A DNA stretch of 56,253 nt from Paraburkholderia solitsugae (GTDB lineage: Bacteria > Pseudomonadota > Gammaproteobacteria > Burkholderiales > Burkholderiaceae): the NCBI RefSeq assembly GCF_013177695.1, contig NZ_WOEY01000149.1, positions 1 through 56,253 on the forward strand, read 5' to 3'. A program made the translations under genes and the position numbers. Under the pieces are notes generated by a model, which saw only the letters and a list, made by a program, of their open reading frames with translations, did not search any database and had not been told where the DNA came from. This document shows, in pieces, positions 43,242 through 52,253 of the stretch; positions within the stretch are counted from its first letter, which is position 1, and each line of letters begins with the position of its first letter.

Positions 43242-44027
43242 TCAACGGCCTTGAAACCGGGGCGCGCGCTTTTCTGTAAAGGCCTGCAGGCCTTCGTGAA
43301 AGTCGAATGTGCGCATGTGCTGGCGCAGCATCACCTGCTCGTGCAGCAAGGCGTCGTCGCGCGTTTTGTCGGCGGATTGCCGCGCTACTTCTTTCATGCG
43401 GCGCAACGCAATGGGGCTTTTTCGCGCGATGTGCATGGCAAGCTTCTGCGCGGCCTCGGCCAGTTCCGCATCCGGATGCACTTCGCAGACGAGGCCACAT
43501 GCCTTCATCTCGGTGGACGACAGGGACTTGCCGGTCAGCAGCAGATACATCGCCATGTTGAGCGGAATGAGCCGCGGCAGGACAGCCGCACCGCCTGCGC
43601 CCGGATACACGCCGAAGTTGGCATGCGCGTCGGCGAGCGTGGCGCTCTCGGCGGCGATCACCAGATCCGCGCACATCGCCAGCTCCAGGCCGCCCGCCAT
43701 CGTGATGCCATTCAATACGGCGATCACGGGCTTCGGGAAATTGCGCAGCCGGCCAAACACCTGGTTCGCACGATCGAGAAAATCCGCTTCGCCCGGACCG
43801 AGGGTTTGGCCCGCCAGCACTTCCTTCAGGTCCGCGCCGGCACAGAAGGCCGCACCGGCACCGGTGAGTACCAGGACGCGCATTTCGTCGTCGGCTTCGA
43901 TCTGCGTCAGACGGCGATCCAGCTCCGCCAGCATGGCCAGGTTCAGCGAATTCATCGCCTTCGGGCGGTTCAGCGTCAAACGGGCGACGGACCCATCGAC
44001 GTCGTACAACAAAACGTCTTCGTTCAT
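43242..44027 (-). CDS. Enoyl-CoA hydratase/isomerase family protein
   Basis: A 261-aa crotonase-fold protein. The oxyanion segment 'FCAGADLKEV' and the first catalytic Glu in 'MAGGLELAMCAD' are present. At the second catalytic position, where hydratases have Glu in 'PE..LG..PG.GG', it has His: 'ADAHANFGVYPGAGG'. It may therefore be an isomerase, a hydrolase or an unusual hydratase. By position it should handle the enoyl-CoA. GGAG six nt before the ATG. Confidence 0.85.
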   Translation of the reverse strand: MNEDVLLYDVDGSVARLTLNRPKAMNSLNLAMLAELDRRLTQIEADDEMRVLVLTGAGAAFCAGADLKEVLAGQTLGPGEADFLDRANQVFGRLRNFPKPVIAVLNGITMAGGLELAMCADLVIAAESATLADAHANFGVYPGAGGAAVLPRLIPLNMAMYLLLTGKSLSSTEMKACGLVCEVHPDAELAEAAQKLAMHIARKSPIALRRMKEVARQSADKTRDDALLHEQVMLRQHMRTFDFHEGLQAFTEKRAPRFQGR

Positions 44028-44170
44028 GACATCTCCATACTTTTTTAGTGATCAGGACGCTCGACGAATGCGCCGGCCTCAAGAAATTGGCGAGTGTGCT
44101 GATCGTATGGAGAACTGAGGCCGGCAACAGGTCATTGGAATGAAGTCGCAGGTCCCGGCGATAGGCTGCA
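44028..44170. other. Gap between the crotonase gene and the tandem repeats
   Basis: No gene recognised. The gap may hold an internal promoter for the crotonase-thiolase-dehydrogenase group. Confidence 0.35.
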
Positions 44171-44226
44171 TGTGACGTGGCCCCAGTTACGTGACCTTAG
44201 TTACATAGCCTCAGTTACGTGGCCTC
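44171..44226. repeat. Four tandem 14-bp repeats
   Basis: Three clean units, AGTTACGTGACCTT, AGTTACATAGCCTC and AGTTACGTGGCCTC (44185-44226), follow a degenerate fourth, TGTGACGTGGCCCC (44171-44184), that matches the consensus at 11 of 14 positions. The array ends inside the stop codon of the racemase gene (44225-44227). Confidence 0.85.
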
Positions 44227-45358
44227 AATGAGCGCCAAGCAAGTGCGCGATTTCGTCTTCGCCAAGCCCAGCGCTTCGGAGGATCGCAAGGCCATGTTCG
44301 CCACGACGCGGTACGGCGTTCGGGACGCCGGACGGGGTCGCGGAGAAACGCGGCGCGGGCGCGGCCTGCAATACCCCGTCACGCTCGGCATAGACGCCGC
44401 GAGCGGCCATATGCGGATGCGTCATGGCGCCAACCGGTGTCAGCACCGGCGCGAAACAGGCATCGCTGCCTTCGAGCAAATCGATCCAATGCTGCCGGGG
44501 TTGCGTGGCGAACACCGCCGCCAACCGCTCACGCAGTGCAGGCCATCGATGCGGGTGATAAGGCTGCCGGAAATCCGGATCGTCACCAAGCCCCAGTTTG
44601 TTGAAGAGCAGCGCATTGAATTGCGGCTCCAGCGCCTGCACACTGACAAAGTGGCCATCGGCACACGCATAGGTGCCGCTCCAGTGCGGGCCGTCGAGAA
44701 GGCCGCGGCCGCGTTCGATAGGCTGATGCCCGGCGGCGTGCACCGACAGCAGCAGGTTCATCAGATTGGCGCTGCCGTCGACGATCGCGGCGTCCACTAC
44801 CTGACCCTGACCGGTACGGCGAGCGCTCAGGATGCCGGCAAGCACACCCATGGCAAGATACAGCGCGCCGCCGCCCAGATCGCCCAATAGCGTGGGCGGT
44901 GGCATAGGCGGCTTACCGGGTTCGCCCGCGAACCACAGCGCGCCGGAGAGCGCGATGTAATTCAGGTCGTGGCCGGCGCTCTGCGCCAACGGTCCTGTCT
45001 GCCCCCATCCGGTCATGCGGCCGTACACGAGACGCGGATTGTGCGCGAGACACTTCTCTGGACCTAGCCCAAGCCGTTCCATCACGCCAGGGCGCATGCC
45101 TTCGAGCAATGCGTCTGAGCTCTCGATGAGTCGCAGGACGGCGTCGATCGCGCGCGTGTCCTTCAGGTTCAGCGCAATAGACTGTTTGCCGCGATTGACG
45201 ATCGCGCTCTTGCCGAGATCGAGCATGCCGCCGTCGTTGGCGTCGGCGCGCTCGATCAGAATGACTTCGGCGCCCATATCCGCGAGCAACATGCCGCAAA
45301 AAGGACCGGGCCCGATACCCGCTATTTCAACGACGCGAATTCCGTCGAGAACACCCAT
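44225..45358 (-). CDS. Alpha-methylacyl-CoA racemase (CaiB/BaiF family)
   Basis: A 377-aa class III CoA-transferase-fold protein. The N-terminal 'VVEIAGIGPGPFCGMLLADM' is the AMACR signature. The catalytic His in 'GHDLNYIALSG' and Asp in 'LLGDLGGGALYLAMG' match His126 and Asp156 of M. tuberculosis MCR. It epimerises (2R)- to (2S)-2-methylacyl-CoA so that the dehydrogenase can act. Its presence argues for a methyl-branched substrate. GGGGAG lies eight nt before the ATG. Confidence 0.92.
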   Translation of the reverse strand: MGVLDGIRVVEIAGIGPGPFCGMLLADMGAEVILIERADANDGGMLDLGKSAIVNRGKQSIALNLKDTRAIDAVLRLIESSDALLEGMRPGVMERLGLGPEKCLAHNPRLVYGRMTGWGQTGPLAQSAGHDLNYIALSGALWFAGEPGKPPMPPPTLLGDLGGGALYLAMGVLAGILSARRTGQGQVVDAAIVDGSANLMNLLLSVHAAGHQPIERGRGLLDGPHWSGTYACADGHFVSVQALEPQFNALLFNKLGLGDDPDFRQPYHPHRWPALRERLAAVFATQPRQHWIDLLEGSDACFAPVLTPVGAMTHPHMAARGVYAERDGVLQAAPAPRFSATPSGVPNAVPRRGEHGLAILRSAGLGEDEIAHLLGAH

Positions 45359-45469
45359 GATTCCGCTCCCCTGGAGATAAAGATGATGAGCCGTCGCAGC
45401 GCTGGGCGTTCGGTGAGACGAGGCGAAAAACGCTTTGCGTTTCGCCTCTTACCCGATGCCGCTGCGGCT

Positions 45470-45742
45470 CTAATTTTGTGTACCGCGCGATCGTGCCGTC
45501 ACAAGGGGCATCCAGTGCAGCATGCCGAACAGGAGCGTTAGAAGCACGCTAAGCGCCAGTGGCCCCCGGGACAGCCGCAATCTCTCGAAGACGAAGACGG
45601 CCTCGAGTGCGTGGATGGCAAGAAACACCATCGCCACGATCTCCACACCATGAGCGAGTCCGCTCGATGGCCCGGGCGCAACGAGGCTTGCAAGCGCAAG
45701 TCCATAGATCGCGAGACAAGCCGCTTTCAGGACGCGCAGCAT
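45470..45742 (-). CDS. Small membrane protein, DUF1145-like
   Basis: A 90-aa protein with three hydrophobic segments. The layout (short helix, 'VAMVFLAIHALEAVFVF', 'LLTLLFGMLHWMPL') resembles the DUF1145/YhhL group, which have unknown function. It has GAGGG before the ATG and overlaps the end of the GMC oxidoreductase by 16 nt, so it belongs to the operon. The assignment to DUF1145 is tentative. Confidence 0.65.
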   Translation of the reverse strand: MLRVLKAACLAIYGLALASLVAPGPSSGLAHGVEIVAMVFLAIHALEAVFVFERLRLSRGPLALSVLLTLLFGMLHWMPLVTARSRGTQN

Positions 45743-47352
45743 GATCCCTCTTTGATCTCGGCCAACGCCGCCTTGATCATGTCGGCGGCTTTCTCCGCGA
45801 TCATGATGGTTGGCGCGTTGGTGTTGCCGGACACGATGTTCGGCATGATCGACGCGTCGACAACGCGCAAACCCTGCACCCCTTTCACACGCAATTGATC
45901 GTCGACCACATCGAGCGCACCGTTACCCATGCGACAGGTCCCGACAGGATGATAAGCGCAGTCAGCGTGATTGCGAATGAACGCTTCGATCTGTGCATCA
46001 GTCTGCGCGCGCGCCGAGTTTCTGGATTCCTTGCCGCCAAATCGCGAGAGAGCCGGCTGACGCATGATGCCGCGCACCAGTTTCAAAGCGCGTATGAGAC
46101 GGCTCACATCATCCTGATCGGAGAGGAAGTTAGTGTCGATCAGCGGCGGCGCCAACGGATCGGCGCTCGCCAATGAAACGCTGCCGCGGGATTTCGGGCG
46201 CAACAGGCCGCAGTGAATCGAGTAGCCGTTACCGATCAATATCTTCCGACCGTGGTCGATCAGTTTTGCAACGATAAACACAAGCTGCACATCCGGGCGC
46301 GCTTCTTCCGGCAGCGTCTTCACAAAGCCCGTGCCTTCCGCGAAGTTAGACGTCAGCACACCGCGTCGATATTTCGCCCAGGTGCGAATGCCCTTCGCCA
46401 CGGACCACACGCCCGACAGCGACAGGCCAAACAGCCCCCGCGACGCACCGGCTTCGTAGCTGTGAACGATATCGATGTGATCCTGCAGGTTCTGGCCGAC
46501 GCCCGGTGAATCGTGGACGACTTTAATGCCGTGCTGCTGCAAATGCCCGGCAGGCCCAATGCCCGACAGCATCAGGATCTGAGGCGACTGCAAGGCGCCG
46601 GCCGACAACAGGACTTCCTGCGTGGCCTTTAAAACCTTGATTGCGCCACCTTGCCGAAACTCGACGCCAACCGCGCGCTTACCTTCCATCAGGATTCGCG
46701 TAACCTGCGCACCGGTGATGACCTGCAGATTCGCCCGGCCGAGATTCGGTGTCAGGAAAGCCTTCGCGGTACTGCAGCGTTCACCGTTCTTTTGCGTGAC
46801 CTGCGTCAGTCCGATCCCCAACTGATGATCGCCGTTGAAGTCGGGATTGGGCGAATGACCCGCCTGTACGCCGGCCTCGACAAACGCTCTTGCATAAACG
46901 CTCGGTTCCAGCACGTCCGCCACGTTGAGCGGGCCGCCGGCGCCGTGATACGCGTCGCTGCCCCAGAACTCGTTGTTCTCCGACTTCCTGAAGTACGGCA
47001 ACACCTCGTCATAACTCCACCCGGCATTGCCCGCTTCTGCCCATTGATCGTAGTCGGTCCGGTCGCCACGGATATACATCATCCCGTTGATCGAACTACT
47101 CCCGCCCAACGCCTTGCCGCGCGGCTGGTAGCCGATCCGGCCGTTCATCCCCGAGTTGGGCGTCGTCTTGAACGCCCAGTTGAAGATGGGATACGGGATC
47201 AACGCGGCGAGACCTGCCGGACATTGAATCAATGCGCTGTTATCAGGTTTGCCTGCTTCGAGCAGGCAAACCCGGACCTGTGGGTCCTCGCTCAAGCGGG
47301 CTGCCAGCACACAGCCCGCCGACCCACCGCCGATAACGATGTAATCGATCAT
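45727..47352 (-). CDS. GMC-family oxidoreductase (choline dehydrogenase-like)
   Basis: A 541-aa FAD-dependent alcohol oxidoreductase. The FAD motif 'DYIVIGGGSAGCVLAARLSE' starts at residue 3, the GMC signatures 'GYQPRGKALGGSSSINGMMY' and 'GALQSPQILMLSGIGP' follow, and the catalytic His is in 'CAYHPVGTCRMG'. It oxidises a primary alcohol to the aldehyde. Its start overlaps the sulfatase stop as ATGA (47349-47352), so it acts directly after the sulfatase by inference: sulfatase frees an alcohol, this enzyme oxidises it. Confidence 0.93.
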   Translation of the reverse strand: MIDYIVIGGGSAGCVLAARLSEDPQVRVCLLEAGKPDNSALIQCPAGLAALIPYPIFNWAFKTTPNSGMNGRIGYQPRGKALGGSSSINGMMYIRGDRTDYDQWAEAGNAGWSYDEVLPYFRKSENNEFWGSDAYHGAGGPLNVADVLEPSVYARAFVEAGVQAGHSPNPDFNGDHQLGIGLTQVTQKNGERCSTAKAFLTPNLGRANLQVITGAQVTRILMEGKRAVGVEFRQGGAIKVLKATQEVLLSAGALQSPQILMLSGIGPAGHLQQHGIKVVHDSPGVGQNLQDHIDIVHSYEAGASRGLFGLSLSGVWSVAKGIRTWAKYRRGVLTSNFAEGTGFVKTLPEEARPDVQLVFIVAKLIDHGRKILIGNGYSIHCGLLRPKSRGSVSLASADPLAPPLIDTNFLSDQDDVSRLIRALKLVRGIMRQPALSRFGGKESRNSARAQTDAQIEAFIRNHADCAYHPVGTCRMGNGALDVVDDQLRVKGVQGLRVVDASIMPNIVSGNTNAPTIMIAEKAADMIKAALAEIKEGSCCAS

Positions 47353-49748
47353 GGCAGGTAGACGATATGCACGTCGTTGATCCGGCCATCGAATCTGAAC
47401 GGCGCACGGTCACGATAATCCAGCGTAACCGGGCAACCGAGGTCAACGCCGACGTTAAATGTTTCGCTCGCGCTGAACGCAAGCGGGACGGTGAACGGTG
47501 TCGTACCCCGCGCCACTTCCACGCCGTCGACGCCCATCACCAAGGCTGCAGCCGCTCCCGGTGCCGCCCCGCTCATCACGGTCTCGAGATCGAATCGATG
47601 CGCGCCTGGCGCGATCCTGTCCGCTGAACGTAAGCGCGTTCTCACCACACCCAGGAAGTTGTATTCGTAGTGAAGGTAACCGTCGTCCATATAGAGCACC
47701 AGACCGCCGGCTACCGCGCCCAGCGAATAGAGCACGCCGCTGCCCGCCGCGGCCACATCGACGTCTACCGTTACCCGGTTGTTGCGCGCCCGAAGATTAG
47801 GCGCACAGAACTCGGGCAGGCGCGTGACCTCTGTGTTGAAGTGCCATTCGGTTTGACTGGTCCCCACACGCGCGTCGGGATTGAGAAGCGGCCCTAAGCC
47901 CGCGCCGATCGGATAAACGTGATTGGCGCGCGCCTCGCTATCGAACTTCTCCTTCAATTCCGCGAGCTTTTGCGGGTAGTCGCGCGAAACATCGTTCGAC
48001 TGGGAATAGTCGCCGTCGAGCTTGTACAACGCCCACACATCTTCATCCGGATCCCAGTTCGCATAGGCGGCGTAGGCGCCTGGCAACCATGGCACACGCG
48101 GCCCGAAAACAGACGCCATCCAGCCTTCCGAGTAAATACCGCGGCTACCGAATACTTCGAAGTACTGATGCGTTTTCTGCGTGGCCACCTCGCTATCAGC
48201 GAACGTATACGCGAGGCTCACGCCATCCAGCGGATCCTGCTTCAGACCATTGACCGACTCTGGTGGCGTAATGCCGATGATGTCGTAGATGGTCGGCGCG
48301 ATATCGTTGACATGGTGGAACTGCCCACGCACGTCGGCATCGGCCTTGATGCCCTTGGGCCAGGAAACCGCCATGGGCACACGAGTCCCACCGAAATAGC
48401 CCGCCACCAGCTTGGTGCCCTGGAACGGACTTTCGCCGGCCCAGGCCCAGCCGGCGTGATACATGTTCGCCACCTTCGGACCGCCCAACGCGGGCAGGCC
48501 GCCGTATTCCTCTTCGAGGATCTTCATCTGTTGCGCGAAAGGCATCGGCACGCCGTTGAGCGTCAGCATCTCGTTGATGGTGCCGCTCCAGCCTTCCGAG
48601 GACGCGCCGTTATCCGACAGCACGTAAAAGATCAGCGTGTTGTCACGCAGGCCCAGCCGCTCCAGTTCATCCACGACCTTGCCGGCCTGTGTGTCGGCAT
48701 GCTCGAGGAACCCGGCGTACACCTCCATCAGGCGCGCCTGGAATCTTTTCTCGTCTTTTCCAAGGCTATCCCACGCGGGCATCGTGTCCGGGCGCGGCGT
48801 CAGGATGCTGTCGGCAGGAATCCAGCCAAGCGCCTTCTGGCGCTTAAACGCCTGCGCGCGGTAGACATCCCAACCACCGTCGAACTTCCCCTTGTACTTA
48901 TCCGACCACTCACCGAACACCTGGTGCGGGCCATGCACCGCGCCCGGCGCCCAATACATCAGAAACGGCTTGTCCGGCGCGAGAGCATGTTGCTGACGCA
49001 ACCAGCTTGTGGCCTGGGCCGCCAGGTCTTCGCTCAGGTGATATTTCGGATCGTTGGGCCGGTCAATCGGCGTGGTGTTGCGATACAGGTTCGGCTCGTA
49101 TTGCGAAGACTCCGCCCCCATGAATCCGTAGAAATGGTCGAACCCGCAACCGGTCGGCCAGCGGTCGAACGGACCGGCGGCGGAGACGTCCTGGGCCGGC
49201 GTGTTATGCCACTTCCCGAATGCGGCGGTGCTGTAGCCATAGTGCTGCAGCACTTCCGGTATCGTCGCCGACGTCTTCGGAATCTCGCCGGTGTAGCCGT
49301 CAAAATCGCTCGCCAACTCGGTGATAGTCCCGGATTCCACGCGATGGTGGTTGCGCCCCGTCAGCAGCGACGCACGGGTCGCCGAGCAGATAGCAGTGGT
49401 GTGAAAAGCGTTGTAGCGCACGCCAGAATCCGCAATGCGGCTGAGCGTCGGCGTATGAATCGCGCCGCCGACGGTGTCGGCGTGTGCAAAGCCGACATCG
49501 TCCAGCATGATGATCAGGACGTTCGGCGCATCGGCGCGCAAATGGGTGGCTTTACTGCGCCACTGATGCTTCGACTCAGCCAGCGTACGTGCGGCAAGAC
49601 TGGCTGTTGGCGTTTTGGGAAACGGCAGATCCTGCGTTCCTGCTGCGGCCACGCCGGTGAGCGGGGGCTGCTCGACTGAGCCGGTCGCTTCGGACGACGG
49701 TTCCGTCGGAACGGCATCGGATGCCGCAGGTTTGAATTCGCGGGTCAT
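47349..49748 (-). CDS. Arylsulfatase-family sulfate ester hydrolase, Cys type
   Basis: A 799-aa sulfatase of the large bacterial arylsulfatase type. Metal ligands are in 'IMLDDVGFAHAD' (Asp83, Asp84). The residue converted to formylglycine is Cys121 in 'CSATRASLLTGRNHH', a Cys-X-Ala-X-Arg motif. Further conserved parts are 'GKWHNTPAQ' and 'LSDNGASSEG'. The first 70 residues are polar with no signal peptide, so it appears cytoplasmic. It needs maturation; the radical SAM maturase in the same cluster is the likely partner. AGGAGA precedes the ATG. The substrate is an unknown sulfate ester. Confidence 0.93.
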   Translation of the reverse strand: MTREFKPAASDAVPTEPSSEATGSVEQPPLTGVAAAGTQDLPFPKTPTASLAARTLAESKHQWRSKATHLRADAPNVLIIMLDDVGFAHADTVGGAIHTPTLSRIADSGVRYNAFHTTAICSATRASLLTGRNHHRVESGTITELASDFDGYTGEIPKTSATIPEVLQHYGYSTAAFGKWHNTPAQDVSAAGPFDRWPTGCGFDHFYGFMGAESSQYEPNLYRNTTPIDRPNDPKYHLSEDLAAQATSWLRQQHALAPDKPFLMYWAPGAVHGPHQVFGEWSDKYKGKFDGGWDVYRAQAFKRQKALGWIPADSILTPRPDTMPAWDSLGKDEKRFQARLMEVYAGFLEHADTQAGKVVDELERLGLRDNTLIFYVLSDNGASSEGWSGTINEMLTLNGVPMPFAQQMKILEEEYGGLPALGGPKVANMYHAGWAWAGESPFQGTKLVAGYFGGTRVPMAVSWPKGIKADADVRGQFHHVNDIAPTIYDIIGITPPESVNGLKQDPLDGVSLAYTFADSEVATQKTHQYFEVFGSRGIYSEGWMASVFGPRVPWLPGAYAAYANWDPDEDVWALYKLDGDYSQSNDVSRDYPQKLAELKEKFDSEARANHVYPIGAGLGPLLNPDARVGTSQTEWHFNTEVTRLPEFCAPNLRARNNRVTVDVDVAAAGSGVLYSLGAVAGGLVLYMDDGYLHYEYNFLGVVRTRLRSADRIAPGAHRFDLETVMSGAAPGAAAALVMGVDGVEVARGTTPFTVPLAFSASETFNVGVDLGCPVTLDYRDRAPFRFDGRINDVHIVYLP

Positions 49749-50187
49749 GAGGGTCTCCTGTCATGGACTGAAACGTGACGCCAGCCGCCGGATCGCGGTT
49801 CTGCGGGTCATAGACAATTCGGAGGCATTTTATGAACCGCATCCCGCGGGACGCTGGTCTTTGAAGACAATCCAGTGGTCTTGCGCGTTGCGCCGTCGGC
49901 AAGCTGGCGCTCGAGGCGGGTAAACACCGAGGGAAAGTAAGACGCATAGAAGATGTTTGCGAACGCCGCGCAAAACGCACATCAGTCGCTTTAGCCTTCA
50001 TGCAGAATGACCGGTTGCGGGTAACAATCCCTGACTTGGCATTTACGCCGATGGAGTTGGCAGTGCAATTGCGGCTACACTATTGCGACATCGACGCGAC
50101 CCCGCACCGTCGCTCACGCGTGTTTCTCCCACAGCCTGCCTGCCGGTCATACACAGCATGCCGGCCCAGCAATGATTGCCGTCCAAC
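49749..50187. promoter_or_regulatory. Divergent control region of the sulfatase operon and AraC gene
   Basis: This 439-bp region must hold the promoters of the sulfatase operon (minus) and the AraC gene (plus), and probably the AraC operator. A TTGGCA at about 50055 with downstream A/T-richer sequence is a possible plus-strand -35. No clear direct repeat of the AraC type was found by eye. Confidence 0.4.
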
Positions 50188-51234
50188 ATGCAGAAACCCA
50201 CCCACTCCCGCTCTGAAAGCGACGCCGTTGTCACGACGATCGGTGGCTATGCGCTGGCAATTTCACGCGCTCTCGAACACAACGGGGTCGATAGTGCCCG
50301 GATCTTTCACGCGGCCGGCATCGATCCGTCGCTGATGAAGAACGATCCCATGACGCGGCTGCCGGTCGCCACGATGACCCGGCTTTTTAAGGTCTGTGTG
50401 GACGTGACGCACAACCCCTACTTCGGATTGACGGTCGCAAGATTCGTTCACGTTTCGAATTTGCACGCACTCGGGTATGCGCTCGCCGCCAGTTCGAACC
50501 TGATGGCATTCTGCCAACGGTTGGAACGTTTCTTCAGGCTCGCGTCTCAGGCCTGCGAAATCAACATCATTGAAAATGGTGACGAGATCTTGTTGCGCAT
50601 GAAGCTGCTGGTGGCCGTGTGCGCCGAGACGGAAGATGCGTTGCTGGGTTTTGTCGTACTGTCCATGCGCCAGCTTTACCACGCCGAATTCCATCCGCTT
50701 CGCGTGGCGTTCTCTCATGCGATGCCGCGTGAAGGCAGCGGCCCCTACGAGAAGCTATTTCGCTCACCCGTCGATTTTGACCAGGCGGCGCCGGAACTCG
50801 TGTTTTCTAAACCGGATTTGCAACAGCCGCTGGCCGGCGCGTGTGCTGAGCTGGCGCAACTGCATGACAACCTCGCCACCAGCTATATCGCCCGTCTCGA
50901 CAAACACGATGTGGTGAGCACGGTGCGGCAGAAAATCATTGAATATCTGCCCAACGGCGACTGTTCAAGAGACAAAGTTGCCAGCGCCATGTGCATCAGC
51001 CCGACCACCTTGCAGTTCAAGCTCTCGCAGCACGATACGAATTTCAATGAGCTGCTCGACTCGACGCGCAAGGAATTGGCCGCCAGCTACGTGCAACAGT
51101 CAGCGTTATCAATTACCGAAATCACGTTTCTGCTGGGGTTTAGCGACTCGAGCAACTTCACTCGCGCGTTCAAGCGCTGGGAAGGCGTTTCACCGAGCGA
51201 CTATCGCAAGGAAGCCGGGATTCAAGGCGCGTGA
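50188..51234 (+). CDS. AraC-family transcriptional regulator
   Basis: About 348 aa from ATG 50188. The N-terminal 200 residues match the arabinose-binding-type domain of the OruR/ArgR group ('ISRALEHNGVDSARIFHAAG', 'DPMTRLPVATMTRLFKVC'). The C-terminal pair of helix-turn-helices is 'KVASAMCISPTTLQFKLSQ' and 'SITEITFLLGFSDSSNFTRA', ending 'GVSPSDYRK'. Regulators of this type activate adjacent catabolic operons in response to a pathway compound. It is divergent from the sulfatase gene and the likely activator. Confidence 0.9.
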   Translation: MQKPTHSRSESDAVVTTIGGYALAISRALEHNGVDSARIFHAAGIDPSLMKNDPMTRLPVATMTRLFKVCVDVTHNPYFGLTVARFVHVSNLHALGYALAASSNLMAFCQRLERFFRLASQACEINIIENGDEILLRMKLLVAVCAETEDALLGFVVLSMRQLYHAEFHPLRVAFSHAMPREGSGPYEKLFRSPVDFDQAAPELVFSKPDLQQPLAGACAELAQLHDNLATSYIARLDKHDVVSTVRQKIIEYLPNGDCSRDKVASAMCISPTTLQFKLSQHDTNFNELLDSTRKELAASYVQQSALSITEITFLLGFSDSSNFTRAFKRWEGVSPSDYRKEAGIQGA

Positions 51235-51242
51235 AGTTTGAG

Positions 51243-51581
51243 TCATTGGCGCAACACCCACTGAATGAGCGCGTGGGCATCGTCACTTGAAAGCGGCGGA
51301 ATCGGATCGGCCTCCGGCATGGTGATATCGCCCCAGTGAGCTTTTCCGCCGACTAGCAGCTTCTTTTCCAGCATGGCGCTCGCCCCTGGCGACGTGCGAT
51401 AGCGTTGTGCGATCTTCGGGAATGACGGCGCGAGATCGGCCCCTTCGGTGGTATGACAGAACATGCAATGTTGCTCTTCGATCAGCCCCGCCACGGCGGA
51501 TTGAGCAACAGCATCGGCGCAAGCCATTAGCACGAGGCTGAGAAGCGCCCCACTACAACACAGATTTCCCGCTCGATTCAC
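51243..51581 (-). CDS. Small monohaem cytochrome c (c551/c552 type)
   Basis: A 112-aa exported protein. A signal peptide of about 26 residues ends 'ADAVAQS'. The haem motif is 'CMFCH' and the axial Met lies in 'DITMPEADPIPPLS', typical of class I c551 proteins. The start is GTG (51581) with GAGAGG four nt upstream. It transfers electrons in the periplasm. It is convergent with the AraC gene; it could accept electrons from the pathway but no direct link is visible. Confidence 0.88.
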   Translation of the reverse strand: MNRAGNLCCSGALLSLVLMACADAVAQSAVAGLIEEQHCMFCHTTEGADLAPSFPKIAQRYRTSPGASAMLEKKLLVGGKAHWGDITMPEADPIPPLSSDDAHALIQWVLRQ

Positions 51582-51665
51582 AATACCTCTCCCGTGTCGC
51601 GACGCGCCGCCAAGGGTCCGATGTACGGATGCCGGACTACGCGCGACCTTATGCCTGACCGCGCA

Positions 51666-52253
51666 TCAAGGCGACGCCGGGCGGATCGCGGTGGCAATAT
51701 CGCGGCTCACCGCTCCGAGCGCCCTGCTGTATGCCGCCACCACCGCATCGAAACCGGCACCGGTGCAAGGCTCGTGAACCGTGCTCCGGCCGCTTAACGG
51801 CGGTTTTTTCCCCGGTGGCGTCACCGACCACAGCACGTCGACCGTCACGGCGTTGCCGAGCGTCGCATCAAAGCGCTGGATGTCGAGTTGAACCCGGTAA
51901 GCCGACGCCGAATCACCGCCCACCGGATAAGTCGACACCAGCGCGCTGTTCAGCAACTGCCCCAGGTCGGCGCCTACCACACGCGGAATCTGGCTTTTCA
52001 ACGGATCGGCCCAGCGGGCGAATTCATCGATATCCACGGTGTTGTCACCGCTGCGAACCACGATCTGCGGCCGGTCAACGAGGTCGGGCACCGTCACCGC
52101 GCTGATCAGCACCGCGATCGGCGCGGCGGGCGGGTTGCCCGTCTGCGGCGCCGCTGAACTCAACGTGTAGAAGTCCGATTTGGGCGACGAGGCGCAACCG
52201 CACAACGCGGCAAGCGCCAACGCCGCGGCTACGGTTAAGGATGAGCGCATCAT
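51666..52253 (-). CDS. pqiC: PqiC-like ABC-type transport auxiliary lipoprotein
   Basis: A 195-aa lipoprotein. The signal peptide ends with the lipobox 'LAALCGCASS', so Cys19-20 is lipidated, and the mature part contains 'FYTLSS' and 'VTVPDLVDRPQIVVRSGDN', diagnostic of the PqiC/YmbA domain. It anchors to the outer membrane and caps the PqiB tube. Its start overlaps the pqiB stop as ATGA (52250-52253). Part of the four-gene envelope operon. Confidence 0.9.
   Translation of the reverse strand: MMRSSLTVAAALALAALCGCASSPKSDFYTLSSAAPQTGNPPAAPIAVLISAVTVPDLVDRPQIVVRSGDNTVDIDEFARWADPLKSQIPRVVGADLGQLLNSALVSTYPVGGDSASAYRVQLDIQRFDATLGNAVTVDVLWSVTPPGKKPPLSGRSTVHEPCTGAGFDAVVAAYSRALGAVSRDIATAIRPASP

Noticed and set aside
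47919..49679. 586-codon open frame opposite the sulfatase
   Set aside because: Arg/His-rich composition with no domain, fully antisense to a gene with intact motifs. It is a GC-rich shadow frame.
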